Shown: positions 24,250-32,595, numbered from the stretch's first letter. The stretch is 40,864 bases of DNA from Acinetobacter sp. (GCA_031277915.1 JAITLL010000068.1:1-40864); one strand, 5' to 3'. Translations and numbers: made by a program. Notes: generated by a model not told the origin, from the letters alone.

Positions 24250-25362
24250 ATGGTAATCAAACACATTATTATCCATGAGATACGTAGAGCTAAAGCTGAT
24301 GACGGTGAAGATATAATTATTTCGAACATTAAAAGTGAAGAAAATGATGTATCAAAGCTAGATGCTGAATTGGCTGTAGGCTTTATACGTATGTTTGCTA
24401 AAGCGAATTTGTATGTTGGCGAGTTCGCATTGAATGATGATACTTCAGCATTACCAGCTTTTGAATAAAAGTTAAAAGATTTCTATGATGAAGATGTGGA
24501 CTGCTCAGATTTTGTAGAAATGACAAAACAGCTGGCTCAGCATTTTGAATCGATTCTAACGAAGGATAAAAGAATTAATGGAGGATATTTAGTCTTTTTT
24601 GAGTATGAATCCATGGCTCCGATCAGACTTGCTGTTGCTGTAATTAATAAGACCAAGGGAACTGATGTTGATGGTGAATTGAATTTTGTTGTTCGAGAAA
24701 TATTGGATATTGATAAACTCCATATTGGAGCGACTATTAATATTTCAGAGTGGTTTGAAGACATATCCAACAGATATATTCGTTTTCAGAAAGGTCATGC
24801 TGATGAGGTTCGGGACTATTTTCAGAGCTTTATAGGTTGTATTGTTGATGCAAACGCAGCTAAAGAAGAAACCCAGAAACTTAAGACAGCGGTTGAAGAT
24901 TTTGTAAAAGAAGAATTTATTCACATCCCTGATGAGAATCCTGAAAAACTAATGATAATTCAGGATGAAGTTGATAAGAAGCTTATGGAAACACACGCTT
25001 ATGTATCTGATTGTTTGAAAAATAATAATGATGTTTTACTTGAAAATATAGCTAAGCGAGTTTTTCCTGAAAAGAGTGAAGACTTTTTTATATATGCATC
25101 CAATACACATAACATTTCTGACAATATTTCGATCAGTAAAGGTGTGCTAAATAGCTTTAAAAAAGTGAGTAGTCGTAATAAGGATGTTTCATTGAGCATT
25201 GCTCGCCATCTTATAGGACGACGTATCTTTCGCAAAAATGGCAAACTTGAAATTGACGAAAACCTGTTAACAGTAGAGTTTTTAGCTTCTCTTGATACAC
25301 CACGAATGGTGCTCAATATCGGAAAATTTGTGGATGAGCAAGGCTTAGGTAAAGGTGATTAA
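24250..25362 (+). pseudogene. Nucleoid-associated protein (NdpA/YejK family), nonsense-mutated
   Basis: One reading frame of 370 codons matches the NA37 family of nucleoid-associated proteins, such as E. coli YejK with 335 residues. It runs from IKHIIIHEIRRAK at the start to LDTPRMVLNIGKFV near the end. A TAA at 24466-24468 interrupts it after LPAFE; the following KLKDFYDED continues in the same frame, so a single substitution (for example GAA to TAA) explains it. Only a 72-residue N-terminal peptide would be made, unless GTG 24496 initiates the remaining 288 residues. No ribosome-binding site is visible there. The gene sits between two effector cassettes and is probably a passenger. Confidence 0.8.
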
Positions 25363-25472
25363 AGCCTGTTGGGACTTTTTTATTATATTTTTTTAATATG
25401 TGAATGCTATTAGCACTAATAATTTTTTATTTATAAGAGTCTTCCTTCATGATTTTACTTTATTAAGATTAT

Positions 25473-25500
25473 AAGCCAAACAAGTTGTTTGGCTTTTTTT
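25473..25500 (+). terminator. Terminator after the nucleoid-associated protein gene
   Basis: AAGCCAAAC/GTTTGGCTT with loop AAGTT is followed by a T run. It could also end transcription of the minus-strand gene tail at 25516 in the other direction. Confidence 0.8.
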
Positions 25501-25515
25501 AGAATTTATTTCTAT

Positions 25516-25641
25516 TTATTCAGACTCAGTTAAGTCACGTTCACGGCATGATAATTTATAGTAGCGACCTTTAGGCAACGAACTAAGGTTAAAGCCATAG
25601 TAATCACTAGTTGACTCTATAGGGCTGATATTACATTGATT
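25516..25641 (-). pseudogene. C-terminal tail of an unidentified minus-strand gene
   Basis: Read on the minus strand, this stretch gives about 40 residues (CNISPIESTSDYYGFN, then LPKGRYYKLSCRERDL) ending in TAA at 25516-25518. It has two cysteines and no start codon. The frame meets a T-run at about 25641, immediately in front of the truncated toxin gene. I do not recognise the family. It looks like the end of a real gene cut by a recombination event. Confidence 0.45.
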
Positions 25642-25645
25642 TTTT

Positions 25646-26563
25646 TTGCAAATTTTTCAATCACTTTTACAAATGTATGGTAGTCGTAATACTGCTAAAA
25701 TGACTGGGTTTGATGCTCTGGCAGATAAATACGCGGCTGCACTTAAAAGTATCATGGCTCAGGTTGGACGGTATATTGATGACCTTTGTCGTCAGGTTGA
25801 CAATGCCTGTCATGAGATTATGAGACAACCAAAATTGAGTGTTGCAGGTGGACATGGCAATGGGATGGATATCCATATTGCTGGGAGTCCAAGTCAACCG
25901 ACTCGAGCTAGCCATACGCAGCCATCTAATAAAATTGCTTTTGCTAAGATGAAAGAGCATAAGGTCGGATGTTTTGATCCAGTAAATACTCCTAAAGCTC
26001 GAGCCAATGCCCGTAAAAATATTGATTTAGGACATCCGCCACAAGCCAAGCGTGAAAATTGGTCAGAAGATCAATATTTAAAGTGGGAAACCGATCGCCA
26101 GTTAGAAATGCAGCAGAATGCTTTAAATAGTATGACGGCAAAAGATTATGAGAAAGGTCGAGATCTTTTTAAGCAAAATGGGCGAGGGAATGGTCTGGAT
26201 CAGGTTCAAGCTAGAACAAAATACGAAAAAGAGCTTAAAGATAAATACTATGAACAATATTCTAAAGACCCTAATATTTCAGCAATAGATGCTATGACTA
26301 AATCTGAGAAAGATGCTAAAGATGTAATGTCGACCATGGCTGCCTTACATAATCCAGATCAGATAGCAGCAGGAATTATGAGTGATGCGCTTATGGATAT
26401 TGGCTTAAAGAATGTAAATTCATCTATTGGTAGCGGCTGGGGCAATAAAGCGACTGGAGAAGCCGTGAGTCGTGCAGGATCTATTGATGATGCTGTTAAA
26501 GGAATTGATCCAAGTGTGAAAGATGCAACTAAACTCAATGTCAAATTAGCGAGATGTAAATAA
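25646..26563 (+). CDS. Tde/Ntox15-type DNase effector, lacking its delivery N-terminus
   Basis: The frame has 305 codons from TTG 25646, but no ribosome-binding site is visible; ATG 25673 is an alternative. The N-terminal 85 residues look like the end of a linker. The rest matches the Ntox15 (toxin_43, Tde) family: CFDPVNTPKARANARKN, ENWSEDQYLKWETDRQ, FKQNGRGNG, then the motif HNPD (H-x-x-D) at about residues 236-239 and a KNVNSSIGSGW tail. HxxD is the catalytic motif of Tde DNases. The N-terminal T6SS delivery domain seen in the effector at 21494 is missing, so this is an orphan toxin cassette that may be silent. The immunity gene overlaps its stop by one base. Confidence 0.78.
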   Translation: MQIFQSLLQMYGSRNTAKMTGFDALADKYAAALKSIMAQVGRYIDDLCRQVDNACHEIMRQPKLSVAGGHGNGMDIHIAGSPSQPTRASHTQPSNKIAFAKMKEHKVGCFDPVNTPKARANARKNIDLGHPPQAKRENWSEDQYLKWETDRQLEMQQNALNSMTAKDYEKGRDLFKQNGRGNGLDQVQARTKYEKELKDKYYEQYSKDPNISAIDAMTKSEKDAKDVMSTMAALHNPDQIAAGIMSDALMDIGLKNVNSSIGSGWGNKATGEAVSRAGSIDDAVKGIDPSVKDATKLNVKLARCK

Positions 26564-27267
26564 TGTTATCAGAAGTTGTGTTAAAGAAAATTAATGATCA
26601 TCTGGATTTTTTTAATGTTCGATTTTCAAATATTAAAATAGGTAAAAAGCCAACGCCTGAATTTATTGCTCAGCATCAACATACTTATCCTGAATATTTA
26701 TTTTATATTTGGGAAAAATTAGGTTTCGCATCCTTTGAAAATGGCGGATTTTGGCTTGTTAATCCCTTGGATTATGAAGATATTTTAGAGCTTTGTTTAA
26801 AAGATACTGATTTCCCCCAATATGATGAATTTTATGTCATTGGTAGAAGTGCTTTTGGTGATTTACATGTAATAGGTAAAAACACGAGTTCAAAGTTGAC
26901 AATAGATATTATTAATTTAAGAATTTACCCATCAATTAAAGATATTCCAAACGTAGAAGATATAGACCATTTAATTTCATTTTTATCTACTATTGTCATG
27001 AAGGCGAAGAATGAAGATATAGATATTTATGATAAAAATGGCAAGTTTCTTTTTGATCGTTGCTTAACAAATTTAGGTGAAGTCAACGATAATGAAATCT
27101 ATGCCTTTGAACCTCCAGTTGTATTGGGTGGGCCGCAAGTTATTGAGAATATGAAAAAAGTAGATTTATTTCAATACATTCCTTTTGTAGCTCAGCTAGA
27201 TAAGTTTCAAGTCATGTTGGATATTGCCAAAGAGGTTGATCGTTTGGGTATCAAACCAAAAGGTTAA
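26563..27267 (+). CDS. Tdi-type immunity protein (GAD-like/DUF1851)
   Basis: This 234-residue soluble protein has an N-terminal GAD-like part (residues 20-75, HQHTYPEYLFYIWEKLGFA and NGGFWLVNPLDYEDIL) and a C-terminal DUF1851-like part (from about 150, YDKNGKFLFDRCLTNLGEV, then FEPPVVLGGP). This combination is the T6SS immunity protein Tdi1 architecture, the partner of Ntox15 DNases. ATG overlaps the toxin stop as TAATG. It probably remains functional and protects against Ntox15 toxins of other strains even if its own toxin is silent. Confidence 0.85.
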   Translation: MLSEVVLKKINDHLDFFNVRFSNIKIGKKPTPEFIAQHQHTYPEYLFYIWEKLGFASFENGGFWLVNPLDYEDILELCLKDTDFPQYDEFYVIGRSAFGDLHVIGKNTSSKLTIDIINLRIYPSIKDIPNVEDIDHLISFLSTIVMKAKNEDIDIYDKNGKFLFDRCLTNLGEVNDNEIYAFEPPVVLGGPQVIENMKKVDLFQYIPFVAQLDKFQVMLDIAKEVDRLGIKPKG

Positions 27268-27304
27268 TTTTGCCTAACAAACTATATGTTATGAGAGTAA
27301 TTAG

Positions 27305-27326
27305 AAAAGGGAGCTAGGCTCCTTTT
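27305..27326 (+). terminator. Weak terminator after the Tdi gene
   Basis: AAAAGGGAGC and GCTCCTTTT form a hairpin about 40 bases after the stop; the T run is short. Confidence 0.5.
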
Positions 27327-27355
27327 CCTATATATAAATTCTTCAAATAAAATTT

Positions 27356-27541
27356 GATAGCAGCCTTACATAATCCTGATCAAATTACTGGAGGGATTGA
27401 AAGTAATGCAGCAATGGATACCCATTGAACTTTTGGGGAGCTGCAAAGATTGATGAAGCTTTAAACAATCGAGTTACTCGAGCAAACATTAAAATGATCA
27501 TACCAAATAAAATTAATTTATTAAAAATGAGAGCTAAGTAG
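27356..27541 (+). pseudogene. Ntox15 toxin C-terminal tail remnant
   Basis: The segment reads IAALHNPDQITGGIESNAAM and stops at a TGA near 27428. After a frame change it continues NFWGAAKIDEALNNRV to a TAG at 27539-27541. It matches the last part of the Ntox15 domain, including the catalytic HNPD motif, and resembles 26340-26560 of the intact cassette at protein level. The TAG overlaps the GTG start of the next immunity gene by one base, preserving a typical toxin-immunity junction. It is the scar of a replaced effector. Confidence 0.72.
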
Positions 27542-28524
27542 TGTCAGACTCCACAGACCAACGTAGGCAGCAATTTCTAACTGAAGATTATTATTTAAAA
27601 ACTAAAGAATACAATGAGGAAGGAATTTCTCTATATCTAGAAAGTGATGCATTTGATGATGATCAATATAATTGTGGTGAAGCAAGTCGTTGGACTGCAA
27701 TTACAGATATATATACTTCTTTATTGTATCTTTCATATACTGCTGGGCATTGTATACAAGAACTTATCCCCTTATTTGAAAAAGTTATCGTCGGTTATGA
27801 GAAGCAATCAGAAGCATTGGCACTTTTTCATAAATCAGAAAAACCTTCTGTTATTGCTAGCCAAAATGAAACTTTAAATATATTAAGCCTTGCTTTTTTA
27901 CTACACCATAATGATCTTTTTCTCCGTATTCATTCTCTAGTCAATGGTGAAAGAGATAGTCATACAGGCGAAGATGAAATCATTAATAAGTTTTTTAAGT
28001 TGAATGATTCTACTCATCCAACTGTCAATGAAGGAAATTTATTTGCTTTAGGCTATGCCAAGTTATGTGATGTAATTGATAATGTTCTAGTAAAAAGTGA
28101 TAAGAAGCATTCAGTAGATCTTTTAGATGAATACTTATCAAATTGGTATCAAATGAATAAAAATGAAATTTGGTATAATAGTCACTTGGACTTAGAAAAT
28201 AAAAGTTCCTATGTTGGTTATTGGGCATTTGAAGCTGCTGCCCTAGTTTATTTGCTTGATTTAGATGATAGCTCCCTACATAAACATTTGTTCTACCCTA
28301 AAGATATTGTACAGTGGGCTAGAAATCAAACAAAAATAAAAGCAGTAAATGATGATGCAATGCAAATAAAATTAAGAGGAGGTGAGAAATGTACAAAAAC
28401 TGGTTATTGGCAAACACCTGCACAGCCAAATTTACGTCGGTATTTTGTTCAGGATGAAGTTCTTCCCACACTTATTGAAATAGATTGGGGAGAGGTATAT
28501 TGGTATTGGGATGGTGAGAATTAA
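27541..28524 (+). CDS. Orphan PoNi-type immunity protein (DUF1910/DUF1911)
   Basis: This 327-residue homologue of the immunity protein at 22930 is diverged in the N-terminal half. It is clearly related at the C-terminus (SYVGYWAFEAAALVYLLDLD, FYPKDIVQWARNQ, TGYWQTPAQP, DWGEVYWYWDG). It starts with GTG overlapping the stop of an Ntox15 tail, so it was inherited together with that toxin end. No complete cognate toxin remains nearby. Orphan immunity genes of this type can protect against kin or competitor effectors. A hairpin at 28527-28546 follows. Confidence 0.85.
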   Translation: MSDSTDQRRQQFLTEDYYLKTKEYNEEGISLYLESDAFDDDQYNCGEASRWTAITDIYTSLLYLSYTAGHCIQELIPLFEKVIVGYEKQSEALALFHKSEKPSVIASQNETLNILSLAFLLHHNDLFLRIHSLVNGERDSHTGEDEIINKFFKLNDSTHPTVNEGNLFALGYAKLCDVIDNVLVKSDKKHSVDLLDEYLSNWYQMNKNEIWYNSHLDLENKSSYVGYWAFEAAALVYLLDLDDSSLHKHLFYPKDIVQWARNQTKIKAVNDDAMQIKLRGGEKCTKTGYWQTPAQPNLRRYFVQDEVLPTLIEIDWGEVYWYWDGEN

Positions 28525-28526
28525 TT

Positions 28527-28546
28527 GAATGCCCAATAGGGCATTC
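28527..28546 (+). terminator. Hairpin after the orphan immunity gene
   Basis: GAATGCCC/GGGCATTC with loop AATA, directly behind the stop codon; the T run is weak. Confidence 0.55.
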
Positions 28547-28688
28547 TTATCTACAAAAGATAGTTATAAAATGTAGTAAATGATCAAAAAAAGTTTTGAG
28601 CTAGGAATAAATATAGGAAATTAATGAAACTTACATATATTAAGTTTTTAAAATTTAATTTTTGAAATTTATTAAATGTAAGGTTGAA

Positions 28689-29159
28689 ATGATGTTTATT
28701 AATCAGCAAAGACAAAAAATGGATGAAAAGTATTATCTCTCTACCAGAGCTGCTTTAATAAATGCTATTCAAGACTTTTTAAGTGAATCTAATAGTGATA
28801 AGGAAGTTGAAGCGGGGTGGATTGATTCTTATTCTATAGCTGCAAGATATCAATTTGATCTATTTATACTAGACTATACTGCTGGAAGATCTATTGATCA
28901 CTTACGTGTAGATTTTGATAGTGTTATAAATTTATTTAATGTTTTATCTGAAAAGCAAAGAACTTATTATAAAGATCCAAATTTTAGTGTCTTTGATTTA
29001 GAGTTGCTTGATGAGTATTGCTTATATATTTGGTTAATTAGTCTTTGTTATTTATTAAAAAGAAATGACTTATTGGTGAGTGTTGCCAAATTAGTAGATG
29101 GAGAGACTCAAGAAAATGGAGGTAAAGACTGGATCATTGAAGAATTTTTAGCTTTTTAA
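28689..29159 (+). CDS. Truncated PoNi-type immunity protein (N-terminal half)
   Basis: AGG (28681-28683) supports ATG 28689, giving 156 residues. The sequence corresponds to the DUF1910-like N-terminal half of the immunity proteins at 22930 and 27541: SIAARYQFDLFILDYTAGRS matches TAITDIYTSLLYLSYTAGHC, and LISLCYLLKRNDLLVSVAKLVDGE matches ILSLAFLLHHNDLFLRIHSLVNGE. It stops at GGKDWIIEEFLAF, just before the DUF1911 half. It may be a decaying gene or a stand-alone N-terminal domain. Confidence 0.7.
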   Translation: MMFINQQRQKMDEKYYLSTRAALINAIQDFLSESNSDKEVEAGWIDSYSIAARYQFDLFILDYTAGRSIDHLRVDFDSVINLFNVLSEKQRTYYKDPNFSVFDLELLDEYCLYIWLISLCYLLKRNDLLVSVAKLVDGETQENGGKDWIIEEFLAF

Positions 29160-29701
29160 AATGATTGCAGTGTAATACTAGTTCTGTAAGTGCATATACG
29201 GAAAGTAGTGAAAGATAATAAATAGGAGTGTGCTCTAAAAAATAGAACTAAATGGATGAATAGAATAATGAAATTAGTGCATACATTAATAAGTAACAAA
29301 AGCCCATCCTTAGCTGTTAAGGTTCCAGATTGATCAATGATTCCATTCTTTCTAAAAAGATACTATCCCAGTAAATTCCGCGCTATTTGGGATTATCCCA
29401 GTTATACTCGTAGAGTGTAAACATGCTTCCCTTAACTGCTGAAATCTTTGCCAATTGCTTGATTCAGTACTTAATGATCATCCTATCGATCAGTACCTTG
29501 ATGATCTACCCGATTATCAGGTGGTAAGAGAGACAGCGCCTCAAACTGGAGATGTGAATCGTTAGGGCTATATAGTTCTTCTCAAACATCAAATTATCTA
29601 TATGGCATTGATTTTAATAGAGATTTTGTTTAAATCCTCAAGTGAAGGTAATGGTTTTAATAATAAAGCGGTGAAATTTTATCCGTAAAGAAGGAAATAG
29701 T
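29160..29701. other. Decayed coding stretch before the small lipoprotein gene
   Basis: No intact gene is present. Between about 29452 and 29565 a frame reads QLLDSVLNDHPIDQYLDD, then QVVRETAPQTGDVNR, and meets a TAG at 29563. A neighbouring frame then reads SNYLYGIDFNRDFV to a TAA at 29631. These look like pieces of one or two proteins broken by frameshifts, possibly an effector end. An inverted repeat ATCCCA…TGGGAT…ATCCCA lies at about 29367-29402. Confidence 0.4.
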
Positions 29702-30067
29702 ATGAGACTTTTTTTAGTATGTTTAATAGTTTTTCTTGGTGGTTGTAGAGCTTTAGAAATTAATAAGGATTATTATTTTCAACAAGGTTTTAATGCATCA
29801 ACTGTTGTGAATCTAACTAATTATGTATATATAATTAAAGAGTTACAGAAACATGAAGATGTTGGTGTTGATATATATATTCCTTTATTGCTTATTGCGC
29901 AAGATATGAGGAGAATGTCAGAAAAAGATTTAACTCTTTATGATAAAAAGAATTTGTGTCAAGTTAAATATTTTGTGAATAATAAATATTTAAATGATAA
30001 GAGAAAGATTCAAAATGACCTCTTGGAAACTAAAAAATGGCTTCTAAATTTAAATTACTGTATTTAG
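29702..30067 (+). CDS. Small lipoprotein, possible T6SS immunity protein
   Basis: This 121-residue protein has a signal peptide ending in LGGC, with Cys15 as lipidation site. The mature part is charged and mostly helical (YIIKELQKHEDVGVDIYIP, then MRRMSEKDLTLYDKK) with two further Cys near the C-terminus. AGAAGGAA lies 5 bases before ATG 29702, a good ribosome-binding site. I do not recognise the family. Its place behind decayed toxin-like sequence at the end of the immunity array suggests a periplasmic immunity lipoprotein, but this is context only. Confidence 0.6.
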   Translation: MRLFLVCLIVFLGGCRALEINKDYYFQQGFNASTVVNLTNYVYIIKELQKHEDVGVDIYIPLLLIAQDMRRMSEKDLTLYDKKNLCQVKYFVNNKYLNDKRKIQNDLLETKKWLLNLNYCI

Positions 30068-30114
30068 TTTTCTTTTATTAAAAAAACTAGTTGTTTTTTA
30101 ATTTTATATCAAGC

Positions 30115-30141
30115 CCATCTTAATTTAAAGATGGTTTTTTT
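30115..30141 (+). terminator. Terminator after the small lipoprotein gene
   Basis: CCATCTT and AAGATGG with an AT loop are followed by seven T residues. Confidence 0.82.
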
Positions 30142-30407
30142 ATTATTTTAATAAACTTAAATATCCCGTAATGGTGGTTATTTGCTAAGTTTCATACTAG
30201 GAAGATAAGGGTTGTAAGTTAAAGTGGTTATTCGCTCTTTATAATGCTGATATATGTTTTTAAATCTATATTTAATTTTATCTTATATTAAATATATTCT
30301 TAGTATAAGTAAATTTAAGCTTAATTTTAAAAATTTTTTTCTATATTTAGTATAGCAGGAGAGCTATTAATAAAAGAATTCTCCTGCTTAATTCAATTGA
30401 AATTAGA
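30142..30407. other. AT-rich intergenic with a hairpin
   Basis: No gene is seen. A hairpin GCAGGAGA/TCTCCTGC (30355-30387) lies 20 bases behind the stop of the minus-strand gene at 30408 and may be part of its 3' end, although no T run follows. Confidence 0.5.
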
Positions 30408-30767
30408 TTATTTCTTTACTTTAAAACGGTATTTACATTTTAGGCAGCGGTAGTCTTGAAAGATATTTTTATCGATCATTACACCTGCTTTTTTACCAAA
30501 AATATTGCCCACTACACCACCAGTAATACCTGCACTAATTGCACCGACAAATGTTCCTACAGTACCACCAACGATCACACCTAATGGCCCAGCTACAGTA
30601 CCAATTGCAGCTCCAATAGAAGCACCCGTTGCAGCACCGCCTACGGTACCCGCTGTAGTTCCTGCAGCTGTTAATAAAACACCGCCAGTGGTTTTAAGCA
30701 GTTTGTCATGATCACGTGTTTCAACTTCTGTAGAACCACACTTCGGGCATTGCAGTGTTTTTTCCAT
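30408..30767 (-). CDS. Zinc-ribbon and glycine-zipper protein (119 aa)
   Basis: CAGGA 8 bases upstream supports ATG 30767 rather than the longer frame from 30815. An N-terminal zinc ribbon (CPKCGS, residues 7-10) and a C-terminal CLKCKYRFK pair bracket a long Gly/Ala-rich segment (about 28-92: GGVLLTAAGTTAGTVGGAAT, then GASIGAAIGTVAGPLGVIVG). The middle has glycine-zipper periodicity and probably inserts in or associates with membranes. The two Cys pairs could form one zinc site across both ends. The function is unknown. It lies between the T6SS island and the catabolic genes, and could be part of either or neither. Confidence 0.65.
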   Translation of the reverse strand: MEKTLQCPKCGSTEVETRDHDKLLKTTGGVLLTAAGTTAGTVGGAATGASIGAAIGTVAGPLGVIVGGTVGTFVGAISAGITGGVVGNIFGKKAGVMIDKNIFQDYRCLKCKYRFKVKK

Positions 30768-31146
30768 AAAATTTTTCCTGTTTTTCATCATTAAGCGACG
30801 CAGTGGATGGAGCAAAATCAGTAAAGTAAGTAAAAGTGCTGCTTATGGTGAAGCGTCTTTTCCTGATTGATGATCGCAACGATATACCTGGTCAGCCACG
30901 ATTTTAGCTGAACATTGGCACAAATATTTATAGATCATGTAAACACTTGTACTTTAATAATGATCTCTTAAAAATGTCTTAATCACCATTTTTAAAATGG
31001 ACCATTCACCCCTAAGTGAACTGTGATTGAATAGAGATAATAAAGATATTTTGCCTGTTTAAATTTGTGGTGCGGAAAAGATTGTTTACCGACCTCTAAA
31101 TAAAACAAAAAAGCTTATTCTATTTGAATAAGCCTTTTTAAGACGA
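30768..31146. other. Intergenic with a short remnant frame
   Basis: A 20-codon frame at 30845-30907 (MVKRLFLIDDRNDIPGQPRF) resembles the start of transthyretin-like segments in Acinetobacter T6SS proteins, but it stops at once. The rest has no coding signal. The terminator of the permease gene lies at 31107-31139. Confidence 0.35.
31107..31139 (-). terminator. Terminator of the amino acid permease gene
   Basis: The hairpin AAAAAGCTTATTC/GAATAAGCCTTTTT has A and T runs on both sides, so it works on either strand. It is 8 bases behind the permease stop. Confidence 0.82.
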
Positions 31147-32505
31147 TTAAATTGATTTATCTAACCTTAAAACTTTATATAAACCAAGCATTAAAGCAAT
31201 CCAGATGGGAATTAAAATGACAGATTCTTTAAAACCTTGAGTCCACATAATGTATAAAATCATGCCAATAAAAACGAGCACGACATAGTTACTTAAAGGT
31301 GAAAAGAGAGCAGGGAACTTGGCAACTTTTCCTTCTAACTTCATGGCTTTTTTAAATTTTAAATGGGTAAAGCTAATAATTGCCCAGTTTAAAACTAAAG
31401 CTGCAACAGCCATATACATAAGGTGACTTAAAGCTTCTTCTGGTACGAAGTAGTTGAGTAAAACACATCCAAAAATCAAAATAGAAGAGAAGACCACAGC
31501 GGCTGTTGGTACGCCTTGTTTGCTTACTTTTGCAAAAACTTTTGGTGCATTATCTTGGACTGCTAGTCCGTACAACATACGGCTGTTGGCATACATACCA
31601 CTGTTATAAACTGAAAGTGCGGCAGTTAAAATAATAAAGTTGAGTAAGTGTGCCGCCCAACCAATGCCAAGCTGACTAAAAATCATGACAAATGGGCTTT
31701 TATCTAAACCACCGAGGTCCAGTTGGTTCCACGGAATAAGCGACATAATAATCGCGAGTGAAGCTACGTAAAAAATTAAGATTCGAAAAATAACTTGGTT
31801 AATGGCTTGTGGAATACTTTTTTCAGGATTTTCAGCTTCAGCAGCGGTCATTCCAATCAGTTCAATACCGCCAAATGCAAACATTAAAAAGGCGAGCATA
31901 TAGAACAAACCCGAAAACCCATGCGGGAAAAATCCGCCATGCTGCCATAGGTTTGAAAAGCTCGCTATAGAGTCGTTGCCTGCTGTAAGCAATAAATATA
32001 AGCCAAATACAATCATTGAAATGACTGCGGTAACTTTAATAATGGCTAACCAAAACTCAGATTCACCATAAAATTTAACGTTGCCTAAGTTCAAACACGT
32101 GACCAAAACAAAGAAAAATAAGGCTGATATCCAAGCAGGAATATGAGGCCACCAATAATGCACATATTTAGCAACTGCAGTCAGTTCGGTCATCGCGACT
32201 AAAATATAGACCACCCAATAGTTCCAGCCCGATAAAAAACCGGGGAATCTTCCCCAATATTTTTGTGCAAAGTAACTAAAGGAACCGACCACAGGTTCTT
32301 CTACGATCATTTCACCCATTTGGCGCATAATTAAAAATGCGACCAAACCGACAATGGCATAACCTAAAATAATAGAAGGGCCAGCGGACTGGATAACTTG
32401 TGCAGAGCCTAAAAATAAACCTGTCCCGACAGCGCCACCCATAGCGATTAGCTGGATGTGACGATTTTTAAGTCCACGTTTTAATTGGGAAGTTGAGTTA
32501 CTCAA
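31147..32505 (-). CDS. Amino acid permease (APC superfamily, AAT family)
   Basis: This 452-residue protein has about 12 membrane segments. The N-terminal signature LKRGLKNRHIQLIAMGGAVG, then GTGLFLGSAQVIQSAGPS, is typical of proton-coupled amino acid permeases of the AroP/PheP/GabP/ProY group. MGEMIVEEPVVGSF and a conserved Glu in the GGIELIGMTAAEAENP segment also fit. The substrate cannot be read from sequence. It is in its own unit between two terminators but lies next to an amine oxidation cluster on the same strand, so uptake of a related amino acid is plausible. Confidence 0.9.
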   Translation of the reverse strand: MSNSTSQLKRGLKNRHIQLIAMGGAVGTGLFLGSAQVIQSAGPSIILGYAIVGLVAFLIMRQMGEMIVEEPVVGSFSYFAQKYWGRFPGFLSGWNYWVVYILVAMTELTAVAKYVHYWWPHIPAWISALFFFVLVTCLNLGNVKFYGESEFWLAIIKVTAVISMIVFGLYLLLTAGNDSIASFSNLWQHGGFFPHGFSGLFYMLAFLMFAFGGIELIGMTAAEAENPEKSIPQAINQVIFRILIFYVASLAIIMSLIPWNQLDLGGLDKSPFVMIFSQLGIGWAAHLLNFIILTAALSVYNSGMYANSRMLYGLAVQDNAPKVFAKVSKQGVPTAAVVFSSILIFGCVLLNYFVPEEALSHLMYMAVAALVLNWAIISFTHLKFKKAMKLEGKVAKFPALFSPLSNYVVLVFIGMILYIMWTQGFKESVILIPIWIALMLGLYKVLRLDKSI

Positions 32506-32595
32506 AATACTATGCGCTGTCTAAAAAAGCCGATGCTATTGTAATGGATTGAATAGGGATAACCTAATTTGAATAGGATTTTTACTCAGTTAAAT

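Noticed and set aside
30505-30711. Plus-strand Pro/Val-rich frame of 68 codons
   Set aside because: It is the complement of the glycine-zipper gene; the Pro/Thr repeat pattern is the antisense of Gly/Ala codons.
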